64,000 nucleotides of DNA from Streptomyces sp. NBC_01471 (GTDB lineage: Bacteria; Actinomycetota; Actinomycetes; Streptomycetales; Streptomycetaceae): NCBI RefSeq assembly GCF_041438865.1, contig NZ_CP109450.1:5582501-5646500 (forward strand). The letters are read 5' to 3'. The notes beneath the pieces were generated by a model. The model ran no database searches and was not told where the DNA came from. It was given only the letters and a program-made list of their open reading frames with translations. Below are positions 1 through 7,761 of the stretch, piece by piece; the stretch's first letter is position 1, and each line of letters starts with the position of its first letter. A program made the position numbers and the translations under genes.

Positions 1-317
1 CCAGCGAGCGGACCGCCCAGAACTCCCGGCCGCAGGGCACGGTGGGCGAGCGGATCACCACCGCCGCCACCGTCACCACCGTGATCGAGCTGGAGGGCCG
101 GACGTACGGCTACCACACCCAGCGCCGCCGACTGGTGAAGTTCCAGGACCCGAGCGGCAATGTGTTCATCTGGTTCAGCTCCGCCGCCGACATCCCCGAC
201 CAGGGCGACCAGGTCGAGCTGACCGGCACGGTCAAGGACCACAGCATCTACGGCGAGACCGCACAGACCGTGCTCACCCGGTGCCGCGTCGCCGCGCGAG
301 AACCGGTCGCCGCGTAG
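1..317 (+). CDS. Hypothetical protein, 3' part (5' end outside window)
   Basis: The reading frame is open from position 3 to the stop at 315-317, so the gene probably begins left of the window; the first in-window start would be GTG at 42. The visible part of about 104 residues has alternating hydrophobic strands (TTVIELEGRTYGYH, VKFQDPSGNVFIWFSS, QVELTGTVKDHS) and ends in TVLTRCRV. This looks like a small OB-fold-like C-terminal domain of the kind seen in actinobacterial plasmid proteins. No catalytic motif is visible. The fold is inferred from strand pattern only and the function is unknown. Confidence 0.6.
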   Translation, partial: SERTAQNSRPQGTVGERITTAATVTTVIELEGRTYGYHTQRRRLVKFQDPSGNVFIWFSSAADIPDQGDQVELTGTVKDHSIYGETAQTVLTRCRVAAREPVAA

Positions 318-697
318 CAGCAGCCCCGGCCGGGCGGGAGCCACCGTCCGGCCGGACCCAGGCCGCCGGGCGGTGGGGTGGGCGGCATCGAGCCGCCCAC
401 CCCACGCTCCGCCCACCGCCGTTCGGGCACGCCCGCGTCGGCGGCCGGCCTCACTCACCGGCCCCCCCCGTACGAAGGGCGTCCCTCCGGGACGGCTCAG
501 CCTGGCCCGGCTCGCAGCCGGACGGAACGTCCGGGCCGCGGGCGGCCCTCCCGTCCCGTCCGGACGCCGGGCCGAAGGGCGTGCCCTTCGGGCACGACGC
601 CACTTTCCATCGCGCTCCGCACGATGACGGGCGGCATCTCCCCGACGCCGTACGGCACGCCGCCGACCGCACCACCGAAGTCCCGAGGAACACCCCT
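318..697. other. Non-coding GC-rich spacer
   Basis: No convincing gene is present; the overlapping ORFs here are low-complexity Pro/Arg/Gly translations. The stretch holds several short GC hairpins, for example the self-complementary CGAAGGGCGTGCCCTTCG around 571-590, which could act as terminators after the upstream gene. No clear promoter was seen. Confidence 0.4.
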
Positions 698-1051
698 ATG
701 CCCGAGAACGCACCCGTCACCCCGCATCAGGTTGCCCACCCCGGAAACCCGTCCCCGCAGACCTGTATCCAGGTCGCCAGGCAGGCCGCGATCCGCGCCG
801 TCACCGCAGCCGACGACGCCATGACCGCGATGTGCCGCAGCCGGTCCGGTGCCGCCGTCCGTCTGGAGGCGGCCATGTACGCGGCCCACAAGGAAGCCGT
901 CGGAGCCGAGGGGCACGCGGACCGCGCCAAGCGGTACGCCGATGACCCCACCATGCCGAGCAGCGCCCCCTTGTACTGCGCCCGTGCGGCCGTCGGCCAC
1001 GCTGTTCGGGCTCAGTTGGCCGCCGGAGCCGAGACGACGGCTGTCCTTTGA
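698..1051 (+). CDS. Hypothetical plasmid-type protein, 117 aa
   Basis: ATG at 698 is preceded by a GAGGAA ribosome-binding site. The product is Ala-rich and probably all helical (AIRAVTAADDAMTAMCR, RLEAAMYAAHKEAVGAEGHADRAKRYADD) with no signal peptide or transmembrane segment. Alternation of small and charged residues suggests a helical bundle. I do not recognise the family. It lies among other small accessory genes typical of Streptomyces conjugative elements. Confidence 0.55.
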   Translation: MPENAPVTPHQVAHPGNPSPQTCIQVARQAAIRAVTAADDAMTAMCRSRSGAAVRLEAAMYAAHKEAVGAEGHADRAKRYADDPTMPSSAPLYCARAAVGHAVRAQLAAGAETTAVL

Positions 1052-1401
1052 CGGCGAATTTAGTCGTGTGCAGCTCGCTGACCTGCGGCGACTGGATTGG
1101 ATGTCAACGAGTTGTCGGACGCGGGGGTGATGACGAAACACGCTGGACGGGGACCGGCCGCAGGGGCCGAGCTGGGACTGCCTTCAATTCGAAGGGCGAG
1201 TGACGGGGTGTGTGGTATGTTTGATGAGTTCGTGTTGATCCAGGTTGAGGATGAAAGGGAGGTGGGGCTGATGACCGCACTCAAGGCCACTGCGATGCGC
1301 AGCGCCCGGACCGCCCTCACGTCCCGGGCGACGGTCTGACCCGTCACTCCTGCCCCGCTGAGAGCGTGAGCTCGCGCGGCATTCCCTGCACGAACCTCAC
1401 C

Positions 1402-1938
1402 ATGAAACGGATTCATCCCGTCATGCGTACCCACAGCAACTGGATCACCCGCGCCGAGACCGGCGCCGACATCCCCACCATCCACGAGATCAACCTCGTT
1501 GCGTTCGAGACCGCGATGGAGGCCGACCTCGTCGACTCTCTGCGCGCCGACACCTCCTGGATCGACGGCCTCTCCCTTGTCTCCACCGACGAGGACGGCA
1601 CCCTCATCGGCCATGCCCTGCTGACTCGCTGCCACATCGGGGATATCCCGGCCTTGTGCCTGGCCCCCGTCGCCGTACGGCCCGAGTACCAGAAGAGTGG
1701 CGCCGGCTCGGCAGTCATCCGTGCAGCCCTCCAGGCTGCTAAGGAGATGGACGAGTACTACGTCACCGTCCTCGGACACCCGACGTACTACCCGCGCTTC
1801 GGCTTCACCCGCGCCTCAACTCATGGCATTGGCCTGACCATCGACGTCCCGGACGAGGCCATGATGGCCCTCACCCTGGACGAGGCCCACCCGCTGCCCA
1901 GCGGCACCGTCCGCTACGCAGCACCCTTCGGCATCTAA
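1402..1938 (+). CDS. GNAT family N-acetyltransferase (YhbS-like)
   Basis: Predicted acetyl-CoA dependent N-acetyltransferase of about 178 aa, with ATG 1402 or 1423 as start. The N-terminal motif ITRAETGADIPTIHEIN is the usual first strand-helix of the fold. The central strand LAPVAVRPEYQKSGAGSAV carries the acetyl-CoA pyrophosphate loop (family pattern Q/RxxGxG/A). It is followed by a late beta-bulge region VLGHPTYYPRFGFTRA typical of COG3153 (YhbS) proteins. The substrate is unknown. A strong hairpin terminator follows at once, so the gene is probably monocistronic. Confidence 0.82.
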   Translation: MKRIHPVMRTHSNWITRAETGADIPTIHEINLVAFETAMEADLVDSLRADTSWIDGLSLVSTDEDGTLIGHALLTRCHIGDIPALCLAPVAVRPEYQKSGAGSAVIRAALQAAKEMDEYYVTVLGHPTYYPRFGFTRASTHGIGLTIDVPDEAMMALTLDEAHPLPSGTVRYAAPFGI

Positions 1939-1954
1939 TAGCACGACCCGTCGT

Positions 1955-1980
1955 GCGAGGGGGGCTTCGGCCCCCCTCGC
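1955..1980 (+). terminator. Intrinsic terminator hairpin with TTCG loop
   Basis: A perfect 11-bp stem (1955-1965 with 1970-1980) closed by a TTCG tetraloop lies 16 bp after the stop codon of the acetyltransferase. There is no long U-run, as is common for actinobacterial terminators. Confidence 0.8.
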
Positions 1981-2041
1981 GCGGCCCACAACTTGAAGAA
2001 CGCCCGTCGGGAGTCGAAACGGCTGGGTTCGCTGTCAAAGG

Positions 2042-2815
2042 ACAACGGCCGAGGACCTGCGGGCCGAACTGGAGCGCAAGCTGACGTCGGCCGAGTACGC
2101 CGAGCGGGAGACCGAACGTCGTCGGGAAGAGGCCGAGCGGGAGGCCGAGGAACGTGCGGCCACTGGCATGGACGCGGACAACCGGAACCAGACGGTGAGC
2201 AACCGGTATCTCGCCGAAGGGCACGTTGCCGAACTCGGTTGGACGGCGGGGCACGCCCGCGTGCTGGAAGCCGCCGAGTCCGGGCGCCTGTACTGGCGAG
2301 ACGGTAGGGCCCGGCAGGCAGCCCGGCGTGGTGTGTGGTCCGGTGGCCAGCGGCTCAGTCGCGACCGGACTGAGGCCCTGTTCGCCGCGCGGTTCCTCGT
2401 CGCCGTCCGCCAGGGCGACGGCACCCGCGTATTGACGCCCCAGCCCGATGGGTCAGGTCGCCCTTGAACTGGCCCGGCTCCACCCCGCCGGACTCCACGA
2501 GAGCGACCAGGCCGCCTACGAGGCACGGTTTGCACGGGTCCGGCGACGCCACAAGCGCCGCGACGACCAGAAAGCCGCAGCCCGCGTACTGCCGCCGCTC
2601 GATTCCAGCGCCCGGAACCTGTACCGGAAGCCGGTCACCCTCACTGAACAGCGGGTCCGCGCCGAGCGCGACGCCGCCGACGCTGGGAGGACGAGGGCGG
2701 CTACTGCTCCGGCGCTCACGCTCCGCGCCCCGCGGTGGACTCCGTCGCGAGCTCGCCCGTCCGGATCACCCTGCCCTTGCACCGGCACACCGCCGTGCAA
2801 CCGGCCTTGTGGTGA
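2042..2815 (+). pseudogene. Frameshifted plasmid-type protein gene with two opposite shifts
   Basis: Three reading-frame pieces make one plausible protein. Frame 2 gives a charged coiled-coil region (AEREAEERAATGMDADN), then GHVAELGWTAGHARVLEAAESGRLYWRDGRA up to TPQPDG at about 2450. The frame then moves by +1 and reads QVALELARLHPAGLHESD to about 2682. It then returns by -1 to frame 2 (WEDEGGYCSGAHAPRPAVDS, RITLPLHRHTAVQPALW) and stops at 2813-2815. Both shifts lie next to GGG runs. The true 5' end is unclear because the frame opens after a stop at 1994 with no obvious start codon. Either an inactivated gene or two indel errors. Confidence 0.7.
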
Positions 2816-2971
2816 CGGTGACGCATCCGAGCGCCGCCCGACCAACCATGTTCCGGCGAACAGTTTCGTTGGGTGCCGGCGGGGGCGGAAGGGCTGCCTC
2901 CGGCGGGTCCTACTCGGAGGGGGTGGGGGCTGGTTGGTTGAGTGCCGCGCCGTTGTGGTGCGGGTGGTGGA

Positions 2972-3127
2972 GGCGGGGTTCCCTCCTCGGTCGGACACCC
3001 AGGGGGCGTACCAGGAACCCGGACACGGCGTCCAGGCCGAGCCGCTTCGCGGTCGCTGCGCGAGCCAGGACGCCGCGCCCGGAATCCTGGTACGGCGGAG
3101 CTGTCCGACCGAGGAGGGAACCCCGCC
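2972..3127. repeat. 156-bp imperfect palindrome with perfect 26-bp arms
   Basis: Bases 2972-2997 and 3102-3127 are perfect inverted copies. Inside them, further complementary blocks (GTACCAGGA with TCCTGGTAC, GGCGTCC with GGACGCC) continue the symmetry toward a central CCGCTTCGCGG loop. The whole unit could fold into one long hairpin or cruciform. It lies in a non-coding stretch between the frameshifted gene and the next promoter. No target-site duplication is visible beside it. It could be a MITE-like repeat, a replication or transfer site, or a bidirectional terminator. Confidence 0.75.
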
Positions 3128-3208
3128 CAGGCCCGTTGTGGCCGGGCCCGGCCGAGCGGGTGCGGGCCGTGGGTGCGAGGAAAGGCCAGGTCAGAGCCCT
3201 TATTGGGG

Positions 3209-3237
3209 TTGACCCAACCTCTAGAACATGGTTTAAT
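3209..3237 (+). promoter_or_regulatory. Sigma-70-type promoter
   Basis: TTGACC (3209-3214) and TTTAAT (3232-3237) are separated by exactly 17 bp, a good vegetative promoter for Streptomyces. A near copy sits at 4217-4245 before the next gene, which supports function. Confidence 0.75.
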
Positions 3238-3243
3238 TAGTGA

Positions 3244-3317
3244 TGTCGGAAGGGGGAGGGCAACCCCCCAACCGACACCCCGAGGGCCAGCTGCCCCGGA
3301 CGCCTATCTCTCACCAG
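3244..3317 (+). promoter_or_regulatory. Conserved leader, copy A: GGGCAACC hairpin plus CTCTCACCAG box
   Basis: An outer stem TGTCGG/CCGACA (3244-3249, 3272-3277) encloses an inner G-run/C-run stem with AGGGCAA in the loop. Downstream, CTCTCACCAG (3308-3317) overlaps the AGGAGG ribosome-binding site, 12 nt before the start codon. Related copies precede genes at 4340, 5093 and 10424, and the box alone precedes 6563. Confidence 0.65.
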
Positions 3318-3329
3318 GAGGACCGCGAC

Positions 3330-4220
3330 ATGCCCCGCAAGGCCAAGATGACCGACGAAGAGCGCCGGGCCTACTCCGCCAAGATGCGCGGTGAACTCGA
3401 AGCAGTCATGGATCGCGCGTACGGCGCGATGGTCGCCAGTGAAGAGTTCTGGGCCGCCGTCATGCGCACGGCTGCGAACCTGACCCACGCGGACCGCGAC
3501 GACCGCAGCCCCACCAACTGCATGGCCATCGCCGCCCAGCACCCCAACGCCACCCACGTACTCAGCTCCGGAGACTGGCGAAAGGTCGGGCGCTTCCCGG
3601 TTAAGGGGTCCACTTCCCTCCGCATCTGGACGCCGGTCAAGCGGCGGCCCGAGGGGGGTCAGGAGGTCACGGCCGCAGCCGCCGACGGCGGACAGCGAGA
3701 GGCCGCCAGCGAGGCAGCCGAGGGTGAGACGCGAAAGGTGTCCGGGTTCAAGGCCGGGCCGGTTTTCGACATCAGCCAGACCGACGGCGACGCCTATGAG
3801 CCGCCCGCCGTCACCCCGCTCGCCGCTGAGGTCATCCGCGATGTCCTGGTGAACCAGTACCGCGACCAGTATCACGAGGACCCCGAGCAGGCCGGGGGGT
3901 TCGACTTCACCCAGGAAGCCCCCGACAACGCCGTCCGCATCCTCCTGTACGGCCACGCGTGGCGACGTATCACCGAGGCGGAAGCGCCCCTTCCCGGCCA
4001 GCACGCCGCCGAGGTCGCCTCGGCCGCGCACGCGGCCGCGCTCATCCTCGGAATCACTCCGGGCCCCGCCGTCATGCCGCCGCTCGCAGGCATCATCACC
4101 CAGGACAGGAAGCCCCCGGTTCACGAGTCCGCCGTACGGGCCATCGAGACCGGCCGCGCCATCGCCCGCGCGGTTAGGGCCGCCGCCGAGCACCGCCGTG
4201 AACTTGCCGTGACCGGTTGA
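3330..4220 (+). CDS. ArdC-like N-terminal domain protein (predicted ssDNA-binding/antirestriction)
   Basis: A 296-aa protein starting at ATG 3330 behind AGGAGG; upstream in-frame starts would lie inside the leader hairpin. Residues about 20-150 carry the ArdC N-terminal pattern: conserved Asn (SPTNCMAIAAQHPNATHV), GDWRKVGRFPVKGSTSLRIWTPV, then GFKAGPVFDISQT. In known ArdC proteins this domain binds single-stranded DNA and protects incoming plasmid DNA from restriction. The C-terminal half (EVIRDVLVNQYRDQYHEDPEQ onward) is alpha-helical and lacks an obvious metalloprotease HExxH. The exact role, probably plasmid establishment, is inferred from family and context. Confidence 0.68.
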   Translation: MPRKAKMTDEERRAYSAKMRGELEAVMDRAYGAMVASEEFWAAVMRTAANLTHADRDDRSPTNCMAIAAQHPNATHVLSSGDWRKVGRFPVKGSTSLRIWTPVKRRPEGGQEVTAAAADGGQREAASEAAEGETRKVSGFKAGPVFDISQTDGDAYEPPAVTPLAAEVIRDVLVNQYRDQYHEDPEQAGGFDFTQEAPDNAVRILLYGHAWRRITEAEAPLPGQHAAEVASAAHAAALILGITPGPAVMPPLAGIITQDRKPPVHESAVRAIETGRAIARAVRAAAEHRRELAVTG

Positions 4221-4245
4221 CCCGAACCCAGGAACATGGCTTAAT
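4217..4245 (+). promoter_or_regulatory. Sigma-70-type promoter overlapping a stop codon
   Basis: TTGACC (4217-4222), a 17-bp spacer and CTTAAT (4240-4245). The -35 box contains the TGA stop of the preceding gene. Sequence around both boxes (GGAACATGGCTTAATTA) nearly repeats the promoter at 3209. Confidence 0.75.
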
Positions 4246-4249
4246 TAAT

Positions 4250-4328
4250 GGTGTCGGAAGGGGGAGGGCAACCCCCCGACCGGCACCCCCGCCGGGGCCG
4301 ACCGGCCCCGGCGGAACCTCTCACCAGA
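4250..4328 (+). promoter_or_regulatory. Conserved leader, copy B
   Basis: Outer stem 4250-4257 with 4280-4287 (8 bp, one wobble pair) around the same GGGGGAGGGCAACCCCCC core as copy A. A second GC hairpin follows near 4289-4314, then CTCTCACCAGA (4318-4328), 11 nt before the start. Copies A and B differ by paired changes in the stem. Confidence 0.65.
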
Positions 4329-4339
4329 CAGGGCACGAC

Positions 4340-4762
4340 ATGCTCACCACCGACAAGAAGCCCACCGTCCAGGACTTCCCCACCGCGACGCTCGTGATCG
4401 CCGGACCCTGGCACCGGGGCCACCAGCTCGACACCCGCCCCGCCGTCGTCGTGGGCCCCTTCGGCGGAACGGAGTTCAAGGACACGGCCACCATGACCGT
4501 GGTCTGGTACTTCACCCTCGGGGCCCCGCAGCCCGGCGACAACGTCCAGGCGATGTTCCCCCACGAGCTGACGCCGCTTGACGACACCCTCACCACGATG
4601 AACCCGGATGTCTTCCGGGACATCGTGTGCGGTCTGCGCCGTGGCCGGTTCGCCTACGACGACGGGAATGAACTGCGCGCCGCCGCCCGCCAGGCATGGC
4701 GCGAGCGGACCGGACTGGCCGACGCCGACCCGGTCGCCCGACACACGCTCCACCGCAGCTGA
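4340..4762 (+). CDS. Hypothetical plasmid-type protein, 140 aa
   Basis: ATG 4340 is preceded by AGGG and the CTCTCACCAGA box. The product has a beta-rich N-terminal half (TATLVIAGPWHRGHQLDTRPAVVVGPF, TMTVVWYFTLG) and a helical C-terminal part (ELRAAARQAWRERTGLADADP). There is no signal peptide, transmembrane segment or recognisable catalytic motif. It sits in a train of genes sharing the same leader, so it probably belongs to one plasmid-maintenance or establishment regulon. Function unknown. Confidence 0.6.
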   Translation: MLTTDKKPTVQDFPTATLVIAGPWHRGHQLDTRPAVVVGPFGGTEFKDTATMTVVWYFTLGAPQPGDNVQAMFPHELTPLDDTLTTMNPDVFRDIVCGLRRGRFAYDDGNELRAAARQAWRERTGLADADPVARHTLHRS

Positions 4763-5092
4763 CACCGAGGCCCGCCGGTCCGGGGGAGGGCAACCCTCCG
4801 GACTGGCAGGCCCCCAGCACCCCAGCGGACACCCCTTCGGGGCGGCAGGACAGGTCCGGTGCGTTCACCGCCGTCGGCCGACTCCGCCGCAGGCGGCTCC
4901 GCCGACCGACGACGGGCACCGGACCGCAGCGGACGCGCCCCGCCGGGGCGCGACTGCCCCTGTCGCCGCGCAGGCGCGACGACCCGCGAGCCGATCGTCC
5001 CTCACGGCCCGCGCCGGTGGTGCAGCGCCGCTGCCAACGCACGGTCCGCCCTGCGGCCGGACCACAAACTCTCACCAGAAAAGACCAGTTCA
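4763..5092 (+). promoter_or_regulatory. Long GC-rich leader with conserved hairpin copy C
   Basis: The spacer before the DUF3560-type gene. A hairpin at 4775-4808 with stem GGAGGG/CCCTCC, CAA loop and outer CCGGTCC/GGACTGG repeats the core of copies A and B with compensating base changes. CTCTCACCAGA occurs at 5069-5079, 13 nt before the GTG start. Between them lie GC-rich hairpins and no convincing gene. Confidence 0.55.
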
Positions 5093-6491
5093 GTGACTAT
5101 CGAGATCACCCACACCCGCCGAGAAGGAACCCTGATCGAGGGGACCAGCCGGGGCGACGGATCGGCCGAGATCCTGCGACTTCGCGAGTACGGCCGCACT
5201 CAGCGCCAGCCCTTCCGCTGGAGCAGGAACCTTGACTGCTGGTACCTCCCGCACAGCCGCGACCACGCCACCTACACCCCCTCGCTCGAACTCCTCGCGC
5301 AGCGACTCCGAGACGCGGGCTACGAGGTCACGCTGACCATCGACAACGCCGACCGCCGGAGCTTCAGCGAGGCCGAGGAGGAGCGGGAGGAGAAGGCCGA
5401 AGACCGCGCGGATCGGTTCGGCGGATACGCCGCGAGCGCCGCCCAGTCCTCCGAGGCCGCGTGGAAGAAGAGCCACGACATATCCGAGCGGTTCGCCTTC
5501 GGTCAGCCGATCCTCACCGGTCACCACTCCGAGGGCCGCGCCCGCCGCGATCACGCGCGGATGGACGACGCGATGCGCAAGAGCATCGGCGAGAGCGACC
5601 GCGCCGCCCACTGGACCGGCCGGGCGCAGGCCGCCGCGAACTACCAGCAGTTCAGGAAGGACCCCGGCCGCACGCTCCGCCGTCTCGACAAGTTGCGGGC
5701 CGACCTCCGCGCGGTCGAGAAGTGGCAGCGCGGCGAGTCCGCCAAGGGGTATTCCCGGAACCCGGCAGACCCGGAGCTGGAGATCGAGCACCAGGAGCTG
5801 ACCGAGGAGATCAAGCACTGGGAGAAGATCATCAAGGACACCGAAGCCGAGGGCTTCAAGGTGTGGTCGAAAGCCGACTTCACGCGCGGGGACTTCGTTC
5901 TCTACCGAGGTACCTGGTACGAGGTCCTGCGGGTCAACCCGAAGTCCGTGACCATTCCGCACATCCATAACGGCACCGGCAAGCGCATCGTCCGCGCCAC
6001 CGGCAACCGGCACGACGACTGGACCTGGACCGCCCCTTACGACGACGTGTCCGGGCGCAAGAGCGCCGACGCGATGCAGCAGCCGCCCCAGGCCGAGACC
6101 GCCGAACAGCATGAACAGGCCAAGCAGTCCCCGCCGGTCGAGGAGCCTGTACCGGCGGCGAAGCCGACCCCCGTGGCGGCCCCCGCCGCAGGTGCGAACT
6201 GGCAAGACGGCATGGCGCTGGTGCTGATCGCCTCGAAGAACTCCAGCCGCCGCAAGCGGCGTGCCCTGTGGGCCATGACTCGCCGCGAGGCACAGGCCGT
6301 GTGCGGCGACCCCCGCACCTTCGGCCGCTCCTACATGCTCACCTGGACCGACCGACCGGCCCGGCACCGAGGGCACCGACTGGGAATGGGTCCCGGACAA
6401 CGGCAGCCACGCGCCAGTCCTAGACGAGCTGGGCATCACCCCGCGCCGTGAATGGACCGCCGCCCCGCAGGCCCCCGCCAACGCCGCGTAA
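5093..6491 (+). pseudogene. DUF3560-like protein gene with 4-bp duplication frameshift near its 3' end
   Basis: Starts at GTG 5093 (VTIEITHTRREGTLIEGTSRGDG), 13 nt after the CTCTCACCAGA box. The N-terminal part resembles DUF3560 (RWSRNLDCWYLPHSRD, AQRLRDAGYEVTLTID, then a long charged coiled coil with QPILTGHHSEGRARRD). The uninterrupted frame ends at 6451. At 6349-6358 the unit ACCG occurs three times. Removing one copy lets the frame continue as GTEGTDWEWVPDNGSHAPVLD and LDELGITPRREW to a TAA at 6489-6491, which is far more protein-like than the observed Arg/Pro-rich tail. The product may still be made as a 452-aa protein with an altered C terminus. Biochemical role unknown; plasmid-borne family. 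Confidence 0.72.
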
Positions 6492-6501
6492 CCATGCCCC
6501 G

Positions 6502-6549
6502 CCCGCCCCGGCGGCCGAGTGCGCCGGGGCGGGCCCCTCTCTCACCAGA
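6502..6549 (+). promoter_or_regulatory. GC hairpin plus CTCTCACCAGA box, copy D
   Basis: A perfect 11-bp stem (6502-6512 with 6523-6533) is followed by CTCTCACCAGA at 6539-6549, 13 nt before ATG 6563. The GGGCAACC hairpin seen in other copies is absent, so this gene may be co-transcribed with the upstream one. Confidence 0.55.
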
Positions 6550-6562
6550 ACAGGGCACCACC

Positions 6563-7213
6563 ATGACCACGCAACTCCTCGAACGACTCGCGACCATCAC
6601 CGTCCCCGACACCGAAGCGCGCAGGCTCATTGTCCCCGCGACCGAGGGCAGCACCACCGTCCCGACATACCGCGTCGGCTCCCCCGACATCCAGTGCCGA
6701 TACCCCGTGATCATCGGCGGAGACCAGGTCATCGGCCGCGCCTACAGGTGGCACCGTGACTGGCTCGTCCTCACCACCGAGGGCGAACGCAACCTCCGCC
6801 GCCCGCCCAAGGGGACCCCCGGCACCGACATGGCCGCCGCCCATCTAGCGGGGGAGTACGCCGCCGGTCGGATCGACGCCGTCCCGCTGGACCAAGTGCT
6901 CGCCGAGGCCCCAACTCCGTTGTGCGGGCCGGTGCCACTCCTGCACCCGAGGATGCCTGTCACCGATCGCAACATCGACGGTGCCCAGATCGCGTTCGCC
7001 GGACTCCGGGCCCACCACTGGCGGGCAGTCCTCACCGGATTCCCCGGCAGCGATAACCACTGGTTCCTCAGCTGCGAATTGTGTGACTGGCAAGGCCCGA
7101 AGTTCTGGAGCCACCTGCGCGGGCGCAACGAAGAGCCGCCGAGCGCGCGCCGTCACAAGGGCGGGTGCATCGGAGAGGACAAGGTCCGCCGACTGATCCC
7201 CGCCTACCACTAG
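6563..7213 (+). CDS. Hypothetical plasmid-type protein, 216 aa
   Basis: ATG 6563 with AGGG upstream. The N-terminal half is beta-rich (TVPTYRVGSPDIQCRYPVIIGGDQVIGRAYRWHRDWLVLTT). The C-terminal half has a Cys/His cluster (WFLSCELCDWQGPKFWSHLRGRN, ARRHKGGC) that could bind zinc. The stop TAG (7211-7213) lies inside the CTAG target of the adjacent IS insertion, and the flank beyond the IS shows the stop was already present, so the gene was not truncated. Function unknown. Confidence 0.6.
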   Translation: MTTQLLERLATITVPDTEARRLIVPATEGSTTVPTYRVGSPDIQCRYPVIIGGDQVIGRAYRWHRDWLVLTTEGERNLRRPPKGTPGTDMAAAHLAGEYAAGRIDAVPLDQVLAEAPTPLCGPVPLLHPRMPVTDRNIDGAQIAFAGLRAHHWRAVLTGFPGSDNHWFLSCELCDWQGPKFWSHLRGRNEEPPSARRHKGGCIGEDKVRRLIPAYH

Positions 7214-7287
7214 GTCGTGTTGCGAAAGTCGATCAAGGTCCAGCTAATCGAGTGCGAGAGCACAGCTGCACTGGCATACTCCGCGCG

Positions 7288-7752
7288 GTGACTACCCACC
7301 ACAGCTCTGGCCCGGCCCTGATGACCGGCGCACGCGACGCCGAACTCAACGAACGTCTGAATGCCGAACTCATCGCCTTCAACGCTGCCGCGACAGGTTC
7401 GGCCGATCGCGACATGTTTTCAGTCAAGGTCACCGATGAAGCCGGTGAGTTGATCGGCGGCTTGGCTGCCTGGACCTGGGGCGGTTTGTGCGGCATCGAA
7501 CTGATGTGGGTGCGCGAGGGTGACCGCAAGGATGGATGGGGCAGCAGGATCCTGCATGCTGCCGAGGCCGAGGCCCAGCGGCGCGGCTGTGACCGCGTAG
7601 CTGTCTCTTCCTTCACCTTTCAGGCTCCAGACTTCTACCAGCGGCACGGCTATGTCGAGACCGGCCGAACCCTGGGGTTTCCCGGTGGACATGCGGATGT
7701 GCACATGTTCAAGCCGCTGACGTCCGGGCTTGCGGCGTCGGACGAGGGGTGA
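7288..7752 (+). CDS. GNAT family N-acetyltransferase (transposon passenger)
   Basis: A 154-aa predicted acetyltransferase. GTG 7288 lies about 7 bp after a CATACT -10-like box, so the message may be leaderless; ATG 7321 is the alternative start. Motifs: MFSVKVTDEAGELIGGLAAWTWGG (beta strands), IELMWVREGDRKDGWGSRIL (acetyl-CoA loop, RKDGWGSRI), HAAEAEAQRRGCDRVAVSSF and FYQRHGYVETG, the C-terminal GNAT motif. This arrangement is common in small antibiotic- or toxin-modifying acetyltransferases, but the substrate cannot be read from sequence. It lies inside the IS ends. Confidence 0.82.
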   Translation: MTTHHSSGPALMTGARDAELNERLNAELIAFNAAATGSADRDMFSVKVTDEAGELIGGLAAWTWGGLCGIELMWVREGDRKDGWGSRILHAAEAEAQRRGCDRVAVSSFTFQAPDFYQRHGYVETGRTLGFPGGHADVHMFKPLTSGLAASDEG

Positions 7753-7761
7753 ACGCTTGTC

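Noticed and set aside
281..1051. 256-residue frame covering the 318-697 spacer
   Set aside because: The first 139 residues are Arg/Pro-rich translation of GC hairpins. A good ribosome-binding site and ATG at 698 define the real gene.
1097..1339. 80-residue plus-strand ORF before the acetyltransferase
   Set aside because: No ribosome-binding site, weak codon bias, low-complexity composition and no recognisable motif.
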